Assembly (NCBI GenBank): GCA_964583155.1
Contig: CAZOUY010000004.1
Coordinates: 1-64,000 of the forward strand
Direction: 5' to 3'
DNA: 64,000 nucleotides
Source: CAG-826 sp964583155
Lineage (GTDB): Bacteria; Bacillota_I; Bacilli_A; RFN20; CAG-826
Both the position numbers and the translations under genes were made by a program. Of this stretch, positions 15,448 through 24,443 are shown piece by piece; position 1 is the first letter of the stretch, and each line of letters starts with the position of its first letter. A model generated the notes under the pieces. It was not told where the DNA came from. It worked only from the letters and a program-made list of their open reading frames with translations, and made no database searches.

Positions 15448-17115
15448 TTAATCTTCTTCAAACATATCGCCATAATTATCTTTGAAATATTCATAGATAT
15501 CTTCATCGTGGAAGACAATATTGGCGGCTTTTAGATAGAAGATTGTAGCCTCACTGACGTTGGAAGTCTTGGTCGCGAGCATTTTAGCAACCTCATGAGC
15601 ATTCAAACGACGAGAGATGGTTTCTTCTTTGACGAGCGCTTCAAGTTCACTTTCAGAAGCATTCGGATGATTGGCTTTAACTACCTTTTCCACATTGGCA
15701 AGGTTTAAAGATACCGAGTTAAGAGCGTCTTCGACGATGACAATGTAATATGTTTCCGAATCACGATCATACATAATAATATCGCTTACTGATTCTTCCG
15801 TTTGAGTACGGGCAGGAACAAGATAGTTGACACCATTGATATTACGAATATAACCACGTAATTCTTCACCGGTATTATTCTTAATTGCTTGGAAATCATT
15901 AGCGGTTCTTAAATCGAATAGACGTTTGCGGATAGTCTCAGGAAGTTCGGTTAAACCACCATTTTTGATATACCAGCCTTCGGTCACTAATTCCTTTTGG
16001 GCTAATTCAATATCCTTTTTCTCTTTACCAATTTCCGGTAAATAGGTATAACTACCAGTATATGTTGATTCGAGAGCAGTGTCGACGACATCGGCAGGAA
16101 GAGCGATGGAATTACCATCTTCATCACGCTTATAATCGTTCGTGGCATCGTCCCAAACAACCACTTTCTTAAATTCATCAACGATATTGTCCGCTAAAGT
16201 GCGTAAGCCATATTGAGAAATGATATTTTCCAATTCCTCTGATAATTTACCATCCTCATTGGAATAGTCAACGCCTTTCCACAGCTTGGCCAAGTTATTT
16301 AAATCGACCACAGTATCTTTAGTACCCTTGGTAATGTATTCATTAACGAAGGCATCGATCGCATTCTTGGCTGCATCCGGATGTCCGGAGTCCTTTTGAA
16401 TAGCGATGAAGCTAACTTTACGGGAATAAGCACGACCAAGTGAAGAATATGATTCATCTTCTAAGTATTTGGCGGTTAGTAATTGCGTATAGACTTCACG
16501 TTTTAAAACGCGATCCTTATAATCTTTATAATTATAATGAAGAATATCTGTATCTAAAACGACGCCACCCTCTTCTGTACCGTCGCCACCACCAAGATGA
16601 CCTTCTTCCAAAGCTAGCGCCTTGGTTTCTGGTGTAAAGACGACTTCACCGATATTATAATCGGCAATTTCACCAGAAGCGGTTTTTCTTGGAGTGATTT
16701 CATAAAGCTCACGAGTTAGAGCCATAACTAATTTGGATTCATCAAAGCGATCATTGGTTTGATATGAAGTAGAAGAAATATAGTCATATAATTTTTCATT
16801 AACCAATTTATCGACTTCGGCATCAAAGGCTTCCTTGTCATCAAAGATGGCATTTTCACCTGTATAATAATCCTTTAATTGCTTGTCGGCAATTTTATAC
16901 ATTACATCATTGAAGACAACAGAATTGACAACCCCGTCTTCGATTAATCCTTCATAGACAACGCCGTAATTGTTATTGTCAAGGTCGGTACCATCACCAA
17001 CATCGACTAATTGATCATCTTTATTGGTAGGATCGGCGGTAATACTTCCACATGATGCTAATGTTAATAGAATCACAGCAGCACTAAACAATTTAATCTT
17101 ATTATTTTTCAACAT
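15448..17115 (-). CDS. PrsA/SurA-type foldase lipoprotein (diverged), 555 aa
   Basis: The signal ends LASC (Cys22), so it is a lipoprotein on the outer membrane face. The helix-rich N-terminal region (about 60-130) and helical C-terminus (about 470-540) resemble the chaperone arms of SurA/PrsA proteins. A parvulin domain is not obvious: it may be degenerate around 150-260. A Gly-rich spot GGGDGTEEGG lies near 172-181. The ATG at 17115 was chosen for its AAGGAGGAAG site. It overlaps the upstream PpiC-like gene by 14 bases, so the two are made together. Confidence 0.65.
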   Translation of the reverse strand: MLKNNKIKLFSAAVILLTLASCGSITADPTNKDDQLVDVGDGTDLDNNNYGVVYEGLIEDGVVNSVVFNDVMYKIADKQLKDYYTGENAIFDDKEAFDAEVDKLVNEKLYDYISSTSYQTNDRFDESKLVMALTRELYEITPRKTASGEIADYNIGEVVFTPETKALALEEGHLGGGDGTEEGGVVLDTDILHYNYKDYKDRVLKREVYTQLLTAKYLEDESYSSLGRAYSRKVSFIAIQKDSGHPDAAKNAIDAFVNEYITKGTKDTVVDLNNLAKLWKGVDYSNEDGKLSEELENIISQYGLRTLADNIVDEFKKVVVWDDATNDYKRDEDGNSIALPADVVDTALESTYTGSYTYLPEIGKEKKDIELAQKELVTEGWYIKNGGLTELPETIRKRLFDLRTANDFQAIKNNTGEELRGYIRNINGVNYLVPARTQTEESVSDIIMYDRDSETYYIVIVEDALNSVSLNLANVEKVVKANHPNASESELEALVKEETISRRLNAHEVAKMLATKTSNVSEATIFYLKAANIVFHDEDIYEYFKDNYGDMFEED

Positions 17116-18931
17116 AGCAGCTTCCTCCTTCGGTGGCATTAATCTTGCCATCTAAGAAACGTTGAGCACAAACTAATGGTACACGACGATCGCTATAATA
17201 ATCTTGCAAATCAAGCAATTTAATATAGCTATCCCATGCATCCATATTAGAATTAATGGAATTGCTCTTATTGCTAGCCCGACTGACCTCGATATAATCT
17301 AGCAATTGCTTTTGCAAATCGGCATCGGCAATTTTCACGACGGGTAAAGGTTTTTGATCTTTATCAACCGGAGTAACAGGCTTACCTTCTTCATCAACCG
17401 AAATGCCTAAGTAATACTCAAAAATACGAGCATCAAGCATTGAATCAAAGTTTTTCACTTCATTTTCAATCGCGGTTGAACGATCAGTGTAGGTTTTAGT
17501 ATCGGTTGATTTAATAGCCGTGACATAGGTTGAACCGATTAAAGCCGCATCGCCATCCTTGGTTAATTGTGATGGTGTTCTCTTGTCATAATAGGTTGAC
17601 AATTCATCATGAGTGGATCCAATAGCGGATTTTTCGACAATGATGAAATGGACACCTTGATAAGATGAACCCGCTCTAGTCACTAGAATGGGCTTATTGA
17701 CATCGCCGTCTGCACATAATACAGGGACGCTGAATCCTTCGACCATTTTGAAGTTTCCAACAGCGGTATCATTGGTAATGACATTGATGCCATGATCATT
17801 GAAATAGTAGTTGAAATAAATGTTACGAGGATAATAGTTGGCATCGCCATCATTCACCTGTTTGTTAGTGACAGGATCGACGGTGACATCAGCGACATCT
17901 TCTAATTTTTGAGTGATGGAGAAGGGAATATATCCAATACCATCTTTCCGACGTTCATAGGTTGAATCGCTGACCTCCTCGTTTCCATCCCAATGAGAAA
18001 TAGTATCAATGGTTTCATGACGAGATGACCAAGCGGTTTGACTCTCTTCAGGAATGGCGTAGGTATTAGTTTGTAGAGAAATACCTAATTGAGTATCAGT
18101 GGAAACATCGGTAAATAATTGGCCACGATTTTCCGCATTCTTCTTAGCGAATAATGATTCATAGGCGTAGATACCTAATTTGAATTCATTAACAAAGGAA
18201 GTTTTGGTGGTCATGACATCCAAGTTACCATATAAACTCGCTGATCCGGAATCTTCAGAGGCATCGAAGGCAACTTCACCAAAGGTCTCTTTAGTCGCCT
18301 TTTCGGTACCATCCTTGTTTAAATTCGCCATACGACGAATGACGGAAGCAAGATTCATAGCTTCATTTTGGGTAATGGTTCCATTATAGAGAGTACCCGC
18401 GGCCGCGCTTACATTGACTAAAATGTGACGGACATGATATGGAAGCATCTCATCCAAATAATCACCCAAAAGGTTACTAGTGTTTAAATCATAGTACTCA
18501 TCTTGGAGATGGCTTTGGAGTTCTTCAAAAGTGATTTTCTCTTTTAATTCATCGAGATCTTCCACTCCATTACTTTCCAATAATGCATCCAATTCGGTTT
18601 TATACTTTGTTCCATTGGTGGAAGCATTATCGCGAGCCTCTTCTTTGATTTTTTCGATTCGGTTATAAACCGTTCTTTCTAATTCGGTTGATTCAGCATA
18701 ACTACGAGTGGCATTACGAATTAATAGTTCGCTTATGGCGTTATAGTAAGCTGCTACACCTGTGGCATTTGATGTCGAGAACTGACTGAATAATTCTTCG
18801 GTAGTATATTTCTCACCATCAATTGTCAACACTACTTCGTTTTCCTTTTTCAACCATTTATTGCCGCATGAAGAGAGTGCGACGGTTGAAAAGCATGCTA
18901 CGAGAGCTATTGCAAGTAGGTTTTTTTTCAT
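17102..18931 (-). CDS. prsA: PrsA-like peptidyl-prolyl isomerase lipoprotein, 609 aa
   Basis: PrsA-type foldases help secreted proteins fold outside the membrane. The signal ends LSSC (Cys22). Residues about 30-150 form the SurA-like N-domain starting EVVLTIDGEKYTTEEL. A parvulin PpiC-type domain starts VRHILVNV (about 165) and includes FGEVAFDASEDSGSASLYGNL. At 609 residues it is twice the usual PrsA length, with an insertion or extra C-terminal domain. AAGGAGG precedes the ATG, and a sigma-A promoter lies upstream. Confidence 0.8.
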   Translation of the reverse strand: MKKNLLAIALVACFSTVALSSCGNKWLKKENEVVLTIDGEKYTTEELFSQFSTSNATGVAAYYNAISELLIRNATRSYAESTELERTVYNRIEKIKEEARDNASTNGTKYKTELDALLESNGVEDLDELKEKITFEELQSHLQDEYYDLNTSNLLGDYLDEMLPYHVRHILVNVSAAAGTLYNGTITQNEAMNLASVIRRMANLNKDGTEKATKETFGEVAFDASEDSGSASLYGNLDVMTTKTSFVNEFKLGIYAYESLFAKKNAENRGQLFTDVSTDTQLGISLQTNTYAIPEESQTAWSSRHETIDTISHWDGNEEVSDSTYERRKDGIGYIPFSITQKLEDVADVTVDPVTNKQVNDGDANYYPRNIYFNYYFNDHGINVITNDTAVGNFKMVEGFSVPVLCADGDVNKPILVTRAGSSYQGVHFIIVEKSAIGSTHDELSTYYDKRTPSQLTKDGDAALIGSTYVTAIKSTDTKTYTDRSTAIENEVKNFDSMLDARIFEYYLGISVDEEGKPVTPVDKDQKPLPVVKIADADLQKQLLDYIEVSRASNKSNSINSNMDAWDSYIKLLDLQDYYSDRRVPLVCAQRFLDGKINATEGGSCYVEK

Positions 18932-18970
18932 ATACAGCTTTTCCTCCTTATATAAAAATATAGCATAGTC

Positions 18971-18999
18971 ATTTTATCCAATATTGAACACTATTTCAA
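18971..18999 (-). promoter_or_regulatory. Sigma-A promoter of the foldase operon
   Basis: On the minus strand TTGAAA (18999-18994), a 17-base spacer and TAAAAT (18976-18971) lie 40 bases before the prsA-like start. Both boxes are one base from consensus. Confidence 0.65.
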
Positions 19000-19092
19000 G
19001 AAAAATTTATATTTTTCTCTATATCGTGCATCAAAATGTCCGTTTGGTTTATGAATTTGGGCTCATGGCAAAATAAATACGGGGAAGGCGTG

Positions 19093-19119
19093 ACCATTAT
19101 TTTCATGACGCATAGTATA
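19093..19119 (+). promoter_or_regulatory. Candidate sporulation (sigma-K/E-like) promoter
   Basis: ACC (19093-19095), a 15-base spacer and CATAGTATA (19111-19119) match the sigma-K pattern AC...CATAnnnTA. It sits 24 bases ahead of a YjcZ-like gene, whose relatives are expressed in sporulating cells. A similar ACC-N15-CATA arrangement precedes the Cys-rich gene at 42587. Confidence 0.5.
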
Positions 19120-19143
19120 ACGTGAATATAGGAGGAACTTGCT

Positions 19144-19251
19144 ATGAACACAAACACATCGAATGGAGGCTGTTGTTGGGCCTTTATTCTTGTTCTCTTT
19201 ATTCTCATCGCCATCATTGGCTGCGGCTGTGGCTGTGGCGGATTATTTTAG
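19144..19251 (+). CDS. YjcZ-like small hydrophobic sporulation protein, 35 aa
   Basis: The peptide has a polar start, a Gly-Cys-Cys-Trp junction, a hydrophobic run FILVLFILIAIIG and a Cys/Gly tail GCGCGCGG. This is the pattern of YjcZ/SscA-like proteins, tiny spore-associated hydrophobic peptides of Bacilli. TAGGAGGAA lies eight bases before the ATG. A sporulation-type promoter motif lies upstream and a second, similar gene follows 29 bases downstream, suggesting a tandem duplication. It is too short for most gene finders. Confidence 0.7.
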   Translation: MNTNTSNGGCCWAFILVLFILIAIIGCGCGCGGLF

Positions 19252-19280
19252 GCCTTGAGTCATAGAAGGAGGTGACAAAA

Positions 19281-19370
19281 ATGGGAAACAACTACTTTGC
19301 CATTATTTTGGTATTGTTCATTTTATTAGTTATTATCGGTTGCGGTGGCTGGTTTGGCTGCGGCTGCTAA
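19281..19370 (+). CDS. YjcZ-like small hydrophobic sporulation protein, 29 aa
   Basis: The peptide has a short polar start, then FAIILVLFILLVIIGCGG and a WFGCGC tail. It is a shorter paralogue of the gene at 19144, lacking the N-terminal Cys pair. A strong AGAAGGAGGTGA ribosome binding site precedes its ATG. YjcZ-family proteins are linked to late spore formation in Bacillus. The pair is ended by a clear terminator, so they form a two-gene unit. Confidence 0.7.
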   Translation: MGNNYFAIILVLFILLVIIGCGGWFGCGC

Positions 19371-19381
19371 GTGAAGAGAGG

Positions 19382-19409
19382 GAGCAAAGAAAAACTTTGC
19401 TCTTTTTTT
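19382..19409 (+). terminator. Rho-independent terminator
   Basis: GAGCAAAG pairs with CTTTGCTC around a five-A loop, followed by seven T. It ends the YjcZ-like gene pair. Confidence 0.9.
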
Positions 19410-19668
19410 ATGTGCTTTTGATGCTTTTAAGTCAGAAATAAGCAGGCATTATCAACCGGCATAAGATCTATGAAAAGTGATGAGAAAAATTGCTTTGAAG
19501 ATGACTTGAAAAACGATACAAAGAAATGTTAATTTGCATTCTGATACCATAAAACTAAGAAAAAATCATAGCATTTTTTATGATGATTTTTTCAAAATTT
19601 GCAAAGATAATTATGATATGGTTTGACTATTACTTTTTAAAAAAAGTAAAACAAAATTATCGTTTTAT

Positions 19669-19697
19669 TTGTAGAGATAGAATTAGTAGTGTAAAAT
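19669..19697 (+). promoter_or_regulatory. Promoter of the suf operon
   Basis: TTGTAG (19669-19674), a 17-base spacer and TAAAAT (19692-19697) lie 41 bases before sufC. An alternative -35 TTGACT at 19623-19628 lacks a good -10. Confidence 0.5.
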
Positions 19698-19738
19698 AAT
19701 ACCGGACAACAAAGAATTAGCAAAGGAGTGAAGTATTG

Positions 19739-20569
19739 ATGGCAACATTGATTATTGAAAATCTTCACGTGTCGGTCGAAGATAAAGAAATTTTAAAGGG
19801 TGTTAATTTAACCCTACATGATAATGAAACATTAGCCTTGCTTGGACCGAATGGCCATGGAAAGTCGACGCTACTATCGGTCATTATGGGACATCCAAAG
19901 TATAAAGTCACCGAAGGATCCATCACTTTAGATGGTCAAGATGTTTTAAAAATGAGCGTTGATCAAAGATCAAAGGCTGGTCTTTTTTTGGCGCTTCAGT
20001 ATCCTAGCGAAGTACCGGGCGTCGTAAACGCCGATTTTTTAAAGGCGGCCATGAATGTTCGTAGAGAAAAACCGATTTCCTTGTTTCAATTTTATCGTGC
20101 TTTGGAAAAAGCCTCTTTACAAATGAAGATTCCCATGGATATGGCTAATCGTTCATTGAATGAAGGATTTTCCGGTGGTGAAAAGAAGCGCAATGAAATA
20201 TTGCAAATGCTTTTGCTAAAGCCGAGCTTTGCGATGCTTGATGAGATTGACTCCGGTCTCGATGTCGATGCTTTGCAAACGGTGGCGGATGCTATTGTAA
20301 AATTAAAACAGGAAACGAATATGAGCTTTTTGGTCGTTTCCCATTATGCGCGCCTTTATGATTTGATTCACCCCACCCGTGTGGCGGTCATGGTTAATGG
20401 CCGTATTGTAGTGGAGGGTGGACCGGAGATTATCAAGAAGATTGATGAAACGGGCTATGAATGGATTCGTAATGAACTGGGAATTAAAATTGAAAAAGAA
20501 GAGCAAGACATGAAAGAATTTTCAATCGGCACATGTGCGACAAAGGAAGTTTTGAAAAGTGGAAAGTAA
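19739..20569 (+). CDS. sufC: Fe-S cluster assembly ATPase SufC
   Basis: SufC is the ABC-type ATPase of the SufBCD scaffold that builds iron-sulfur clusters in the cytosol. Walker A GPNGHGKST, the SufC-type signature FSGGEKKRNE and Walker B FAMLDEIDSGLD are all visible. Length (276 aa) is slightly above normal because of a C-terminal tail. AAAGGAG lies upstream; ATG was preferred over a TTG one codon earlier. It is the first gene of a sufCDSUB operon in Bacillus order and overlaps sufD by 11 bases. Confidence 0.95.
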   Translation: MATLIIENLHVSVEDKEILKGVNLTLHDNETLALLGPNGHGKSTLLSVIMGHPKYKVTEGSITLDGQDVLKMSVDQRSKAGLFLALQYPSEVPGVVNADFLKAAMNVRREKPISLFQFYRALEKASLQMKIPMDMANRSLNEGFSGGEKKRNEILQMLLLKPSFAMLDEIDSGLDVDALQTVADAIVKLKQETNMSFLVVSHYARLYDLIHPTRVAVMVNGRIVVEGGPEIIKKIDETGYEWIRNELGIKIEKEEQDMKEFSIGTCATKEVLKSGK

Positions 20570-21386
20570 TGTGATACAAAGAAAAAATGTCGAATTTGTC
20601 GATGGTAAAGTTTTTCTTGATGATACTGAAATTCTTTATGTGATCGATTGGGATAAGATTGATGAAAATGCGGAAAGCTACGAATTGGTTTTTCCTAAGG
20701 CTCATCACATTCGTCTTCTTGAATATGGTCATCCAAAAAAAGATTCGGTTTATCATGTCTTCGCTGATGCCAAGGTCGATATTTCTATCGCCTCATTAAA
20801 TTCAGCGCTCTCTTCATTGCGCCATTTTCAAATTTCAGCAAATAGTGATGTTTCAGTGGCTTTAGCGGATTTCGCCCCAGGCGATTTTAAGTCTTCTTTC
20901 ATGTTTGAGCTTCAAGAGGCGGAGGCGACATTGCATTTTCATTTAGCAACCTTAGCCTCGGATAATGATCATAAAGAATTTGTGGTTTCCTTTAAGCATC
21001 TAGCCAAAGATACATATGCCGAGATGAATAACTATGGTGTTTGCGAAGATCATTCGCGATTGGTTTTTTCGGGTATTGGCCACATCTTGAAGGGATCAAT
21101 ACGCTCTAAAACCCATCAGAACGCGCGAATAATGGTTTTTGATCCTCAATGTCAAGCCTTTGCGAATCCGATTTTGAAAATCGATGAAAATGATGTCGAG
21201 GCTTCGCATGCCGCTACTGTCGGTAAAGTAAATGATGAGCATTTGTTTTACTTAACATCGCGCGGATTGAAGGAAGAGGAAGCTAAGCAACTGATCACTT
21301 TAGGATACTTAAAGCCTATTTTACAATATTTTGATGATCACGAAAGTCAAAAGATTTCCGCCTGTATGGAAAGGAGGATGAAATGA
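20559..21386 (+). CDS. sufD: Fe-S cluster assembly protein SufD (short form)
   Basis: SufD pairs with SufB on the scaffold. The conserved C-terminal part is clear, with EASHAATVGKVNDEHLFYLTSRG and the repeated ISERDA-like EEEAKQLI. At 275 aa it is much shorter than the about 430 residues usual in Bacillus, missing most of the N-terminal and some of the beta-helix region. A GTG at 20559 overlapping sufC is the likely start, with AAAGGAAG upstream; a GTG at 20571 is an alternative. Identity is also supported by operon position. Confidence 0.85.
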   Translation: MESNVIQRKNVEFVDGKVFLDDTEILYVIDWDKIDENAESYELVFPKAHHIRLLEYGHPKKDSVYHVFADAKVDISIASLNSALSSLRHFQISANSDVSVALADFAPGDFKSSFMFELQEAEATLHFHLATLASDNDHKEFVVSFKHLAKDTYAEMNNYGVCEDHSRLVFSGIGHILKGSIRSKTHQNARIMVFDPQCQAFANPILKIDENDVEASHAATVGKVNDEHLFYLTSRGLKEEEAKQLITLGYLKPILQYFDDHESQKISACMERRMK

Positions 21387-22615
21387 TGAATGTTCATGAT
21401 ATTCGCCTTCAATTCCCTATGTTAAGACAGGAAAAAATGATGCAGAATCACCCTCTTATATACTTGGATAATGCATCTACGACTTTTAAACCCGATTGTG
21501 TTATCAAGGCCATTGAAGATTATTATTGTAATTTTTCCGTTAATTCTCATCGTGGCGATTACGATTTAGCGCATCAAGTGGATACAATGTATGAAAATGC
21601 CCGTCAAACAGTGGCTGATTTTATTAACGCTAAGCAAGAGGAGATAGTTTTTACTTCGGGAACGTCGATGTCCATCAATTTGGTGGCGTATGGATATGGG
21701 GCTAAATTCTTATCGAAAGATGATGAGGTTCTTTTAACTCAAGCGGAACATGCGTCAAATGTCCTACCATGGTTTAAAGTGTCGGAATTGACCGGCTGTC
21801 ATATTGGTTATATTCCTTTAGATGATGAAGGACGCTTGACCTTGGAAAATGTCCGCCGTGCGATTACACCGAAAACCAAGGTGATTTCGATCGCACAGGT
21901 GACCAATGTCTTAGGCTTTGAAGTTGATATAAAAGCGATTTGTCAATTGGCCCATGAAAAGCAAATAATAGTCGTGGTTGATGGTGCCCAAAGTGTCCCT
22001 CATAAAAAGACCGATGTTCAAGATTTGGATTGTGATTTTTTGGCCTTCTCCGGTCACAAAATGTGTGGACCAACGGGAATTGGAGTGCTATATGGCAAAT
22101 TTTCTTTATTAAAAGAGATGGATCCTTTGATGTCAGGAGGCGGCATGAACGCCCGCTTCGATATGTGCGGTGAAGTATCTCTATTATTGCCACCACAAAA
22201 ATTTGAAGCTGGTACGCAGAATATTGCCGGTGCCTTGGGCCTTGCGGAGGCGATTCGCTATTTATCCGCTATTGGCCTAGATAATATTGAAAAATATGAA
22301 AAAGAATTGCGAAGGTACGCCATCAAAAAGCTATCAGAAATCGATAATATTACGATTTACAATAAAAATGCGGAGAGTGGTATTATCACATTTAATTTTC
22401 AAGGCGTTTTTGCACAGGATATGGCTACTTATTTGAATTCCAAGGGAATATGTGTGCGAAGCGGACAACATTGCGCGAAGATCTTAATGGATTATTTAAA
22501 GTGCTATGCGACCGTTCGGGCGAGTTTTTATTTCTATAATACCAAAGAAGAAATCGATGCTTTTATTGAAGCATGTAAGAATGGAGGCGACTTTTTAGAT
22601 GCCTATTTCAATTAA
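21383..22615 (+). CDS. sufS: Cysteine desulfurase SufS
   Basis: SufS takes sulfur from cysteine as an enzyme persulfide and hands it to SufU. The PLP lysine is Lys226 in SGHKMCGP, and the catalytic cysteine is Cys364 in VRSGQHCAK, as in group II desulfurases. Length (410 aa) is normal. GGAGG is nine bases upstream of the first of two adjacent ATGs. It overlaps both neighbours (sufD by 4 bases, sufU by 17). Substrate cysteine would come from the cysK-cysE pair in this window. Confidence 0.96.
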   Translation: MMNVHDIRLQFPMLRQEKMMQNHPLIYLDNASTTFKPDCVIKAIEDYYCNFSVNSHRGDYDLAHQVDTMYENARQTVADFINAKQEEIVFTSGTSMSINLVAYGYGAKFLSKDDEVLLTQAEHASNVLPWFKVSELTGCHIGYIPLDDEGRLTLENVRRAITPKTKVISIAQVTNVLGFEVDIKAICQLAHEKQIIVVVDGAQSVPHKKTDVQDLDCDFLAFSGHKMCGPTGIGVLYGKFSLLKEMDPLMSGGGMNARFDMCGEVSLLLPPQKFEAGTQNIAGALGLAEAIRYLSAIGLDNIEKYEKELRRYAIKKLSEIDNITIYNKNAESGIITFNFQGVFAQDMATYLNSKGICVRSGQHCAKILMDYLKCYATVRASFYFYNTKEEIDAFIEACKNGGDFLDAYFN

Positions 22616-23036
22616 TAATCAAATGATGCGGCAAATCATTATGGATCATTATGAGCATCCTCATAATAAAAGAGTGCCACAAAATGAAAACGAATATCAA
22701 AAAATCCATATGGATTCGGCCTCATGTATCGATGATATTTATATCTATTTATTGGTCAAGAATGATGTGATTGAGGATGTTTGCTTTGATGGTATCGCTT
22801 GTACCATCGCGACCGCTTCCACTTCGATTATGACGGATCTTGTCATGGGAAAGAGCGTTGAGGAAGCAAAATATATCATCGCTCAATATCAACATATGAT
22901 TCATGAAGAAGAATTTGATGATGAAGTGCTTGATGAGGCGATTGTTTTTATGAATACTTCTAAACAAGCTTCACGTATAAAATGTGCGACCATAGGTTGG
23001 AATGGCTTGGACACATTATTGAAGGAGGAAGAGTAA
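22599..23036 (+). CDS. sufU: Sulfur transfer protein SufU
   Basis: SufU is the zinc-dependent sulfurtransferase that receives persulfide sulfur from SufS. The ligands Cys43, Asp45, Cys68 and Cys129 are all present in IscU-like spacing (SASCIDD, GIACTI, IKCATI). Length (145 aa) matches SufU. The start lies inside the sufS 3-prime end, with GGAGGCG upstream. The stop overlaps the sufB ATG by one base. Confidence 0.93.
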   Translation: MPISINNQMMRQIIMDHYEHPHNKRVPQNENEYQKIHMDSASCIDDIYIYLLVKNDVIEDVCFDGIACTIATASTSIMTDLVMGKSVEEAKYIIAQYQHMIHEEEFDDEVLDEAIVFMNTSKQASRIKCATIGWNGLDTLLKEEE

Positions 23037-24442
23037 TGGACAAAAAAATCGATAAGGATCTTCCTTCTGAAGATTATAAATATGGTTTCAAAAATGATGA
23101 CGTATCTATTTTAAAGACCGATAAAGGATTAAATGAAGATATTATAAGGACTATTTCACGATATAAAAAAGAGCCCGAATGGATGCTTGAATTTCGTCTA
23201 AAAGCTTTTCAGGCTTTTATCAAAATGCCGATGCCGGAATTTGGTCCGGATCTCTCTTTTTTGGATTTTGATTCCTATACTTATTTTATTCGTCCTACGG
23301 AAAAAGTGGAAAGCGATTGGCAGGATGTTCCGGAAACTATCAAAAGAACATTTGAAAAGCTTGGTATCCCTGAAGCTGAGCAAAAGTATTTAGCGGGTGT
23401 TTCGACACAATATGAAAGCGAAGTTGTGTATCATAATATGCTCAAAGAGGTACAAGACAAGGGCGTCATTTTTTTGGATACGGATTCCGCTTTAAAAGCA
23501 TGTCCGGATCTTTTTCGGAAGTATTTTAATAGTGTTGTCGATTATCGTGATAATAAATTTGCGGCTTTAAATGGAGCGGTCTGGTCGGGGGGCTCCTTTA
23601 TCTATGTTCCTAAGGGTGTTCATTTGGAAAAGCCTTTACAATCTTATTTCCGCATTAACAATGAAAAAAGCGGACAATTTGAGAGAACATTGATTATCGT
23701 GGATGAAGGCGCTGATGTCCATTATGTGGAAGGGTGTACGGCGCCAACCTATTCCAAGGAATCGTTACATGCCGCTGTGGTCGAAATTATCGTCTTGGCA
23801 GGCGGTAAATGTCGCTATTCAACGGTACAGAATTGGTCAAATAATATCGTTAATTTAGTCACTAAAAGGGCGGTTTGCTATGAGAATGCTCAAATGGAAT
23901 GGATCGATGGTAATATCGGTTCTCAAGTGAATATGAAGTATCCTGCCTGCATATTGAAGGGACGTGGCGCGCGCGGAACTTGTATTTCCGTGGCTGTAGC
24001 CGGACAAGGTCAATATCAGGATGCCGGTGCACGGATGATTCATCTGGCTCCGGAAACCTCTTCAACCATTATTTCAAAATCCATAGTTCGTAATGGGGGA
24101 GTAGCCAATTATCGTGGAAAGGTTTTGCATGGTCCGTTAGCGACTGGATGCCGTAGCCATGTGGAATGTGATACTTTGATTTTGGATGATTTATCGCGTA
24201 GTGATACGATTCCCAGTAACGTCATGCAAAATGACGATTCATATATTGAACATGAAGCCACTGTTTCGAAAATCTCTGATGAACAATTATTTTATTTAAT
24301 GTCCAGAGGCATTAGCGAGCGCGATGCGACACAAATGATTATTATGGGATTCATCGAGCCTTTTTCACGCGAATTGCCGATGGAATATGCCGTAGAATTG
24401 AATCAGCTCATCAAAATGGATATGGAAGGTAGCGTGGGCTAA
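23036..24442 (+). CDS. sufB: Fe-S cluster scaffold protein SufB
   Basis: SufB is the scaffold subunit on which clusters form, with SufC and SufD. The beta-helix core includes EGCTAPTYSKESLHAA, KCRYSTVQNWS and a C-terminal RSDTIPSNVMQNDDS. Length (468 aa) is normal. The ATG at 23036, just after GGAGGAAGAG, was chosen; a longer reading into sufU lacks a good start. mnmG begins one base after its stop, so tRNA modification is tied to this operon. Confidence 0.96.
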   Translation: MDKKIDKDLPSEDYKYGFKNDDVSILKTDKGLNEDIIRTISRYKKEPEWMLEFRLKAFQAFIKMPMPEFGPDLSFLDFDSYTYFIRPTEKVESDWQDVPETIKRTFEKLGIPEAEQKYLAGVSTQYESEVVYHNMLKEVQDKGVIFLDTDSALKACPDLFRKYFNSVVDYRDNKFAALNGAVWSGGSFIYVPKGVHLEKPLQSYFRINNEKSGQFERTLIIVDEGADVHYVEGCTAPTYSKESLHAAVVEIIVLAGGKCRYSTVQNWSNNIVNLVTKRAVCYENAQMEWIDGNIGSQVNMKYPACILKGRGARGTCISVAVAGQGQYQDAGARMIHLAPETSSTIISKSIVRNGGVANYRGKVLHGPLATGCRSHVECDTLILDDLSRSDTIPSNVMQNDDSYIEHEATVSKISDEQLFYLMSRGISERDATQMIIMGFIEPFSRELPMEYAVELNQLIKMDMEGSVG

Positions 24443-24443
24443 A

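Larger units (their letters stand above)
19371..19738. other. Non-coding region ahead of the suf operon
   Basis: No gene is supported in these 368 bases. They contain the terminator of the YjcZ-like pair (19382-19409), a long A/T hairpin (GAAAAAATCAT at 19559-19569 with ATGATTTTTTC at 19583-19593) that could be a terminator or attenuator, and a sigma-A promoter (19669-19697). Confidence 0.6.

Noticed and set aside
22982..23035. An earlier start for sufB inside sufU
   Set aside because: It lacks a ribosome binding site and adds residues not typical of SufB; the ATG at 23036 follows GGAGGAAGAG.
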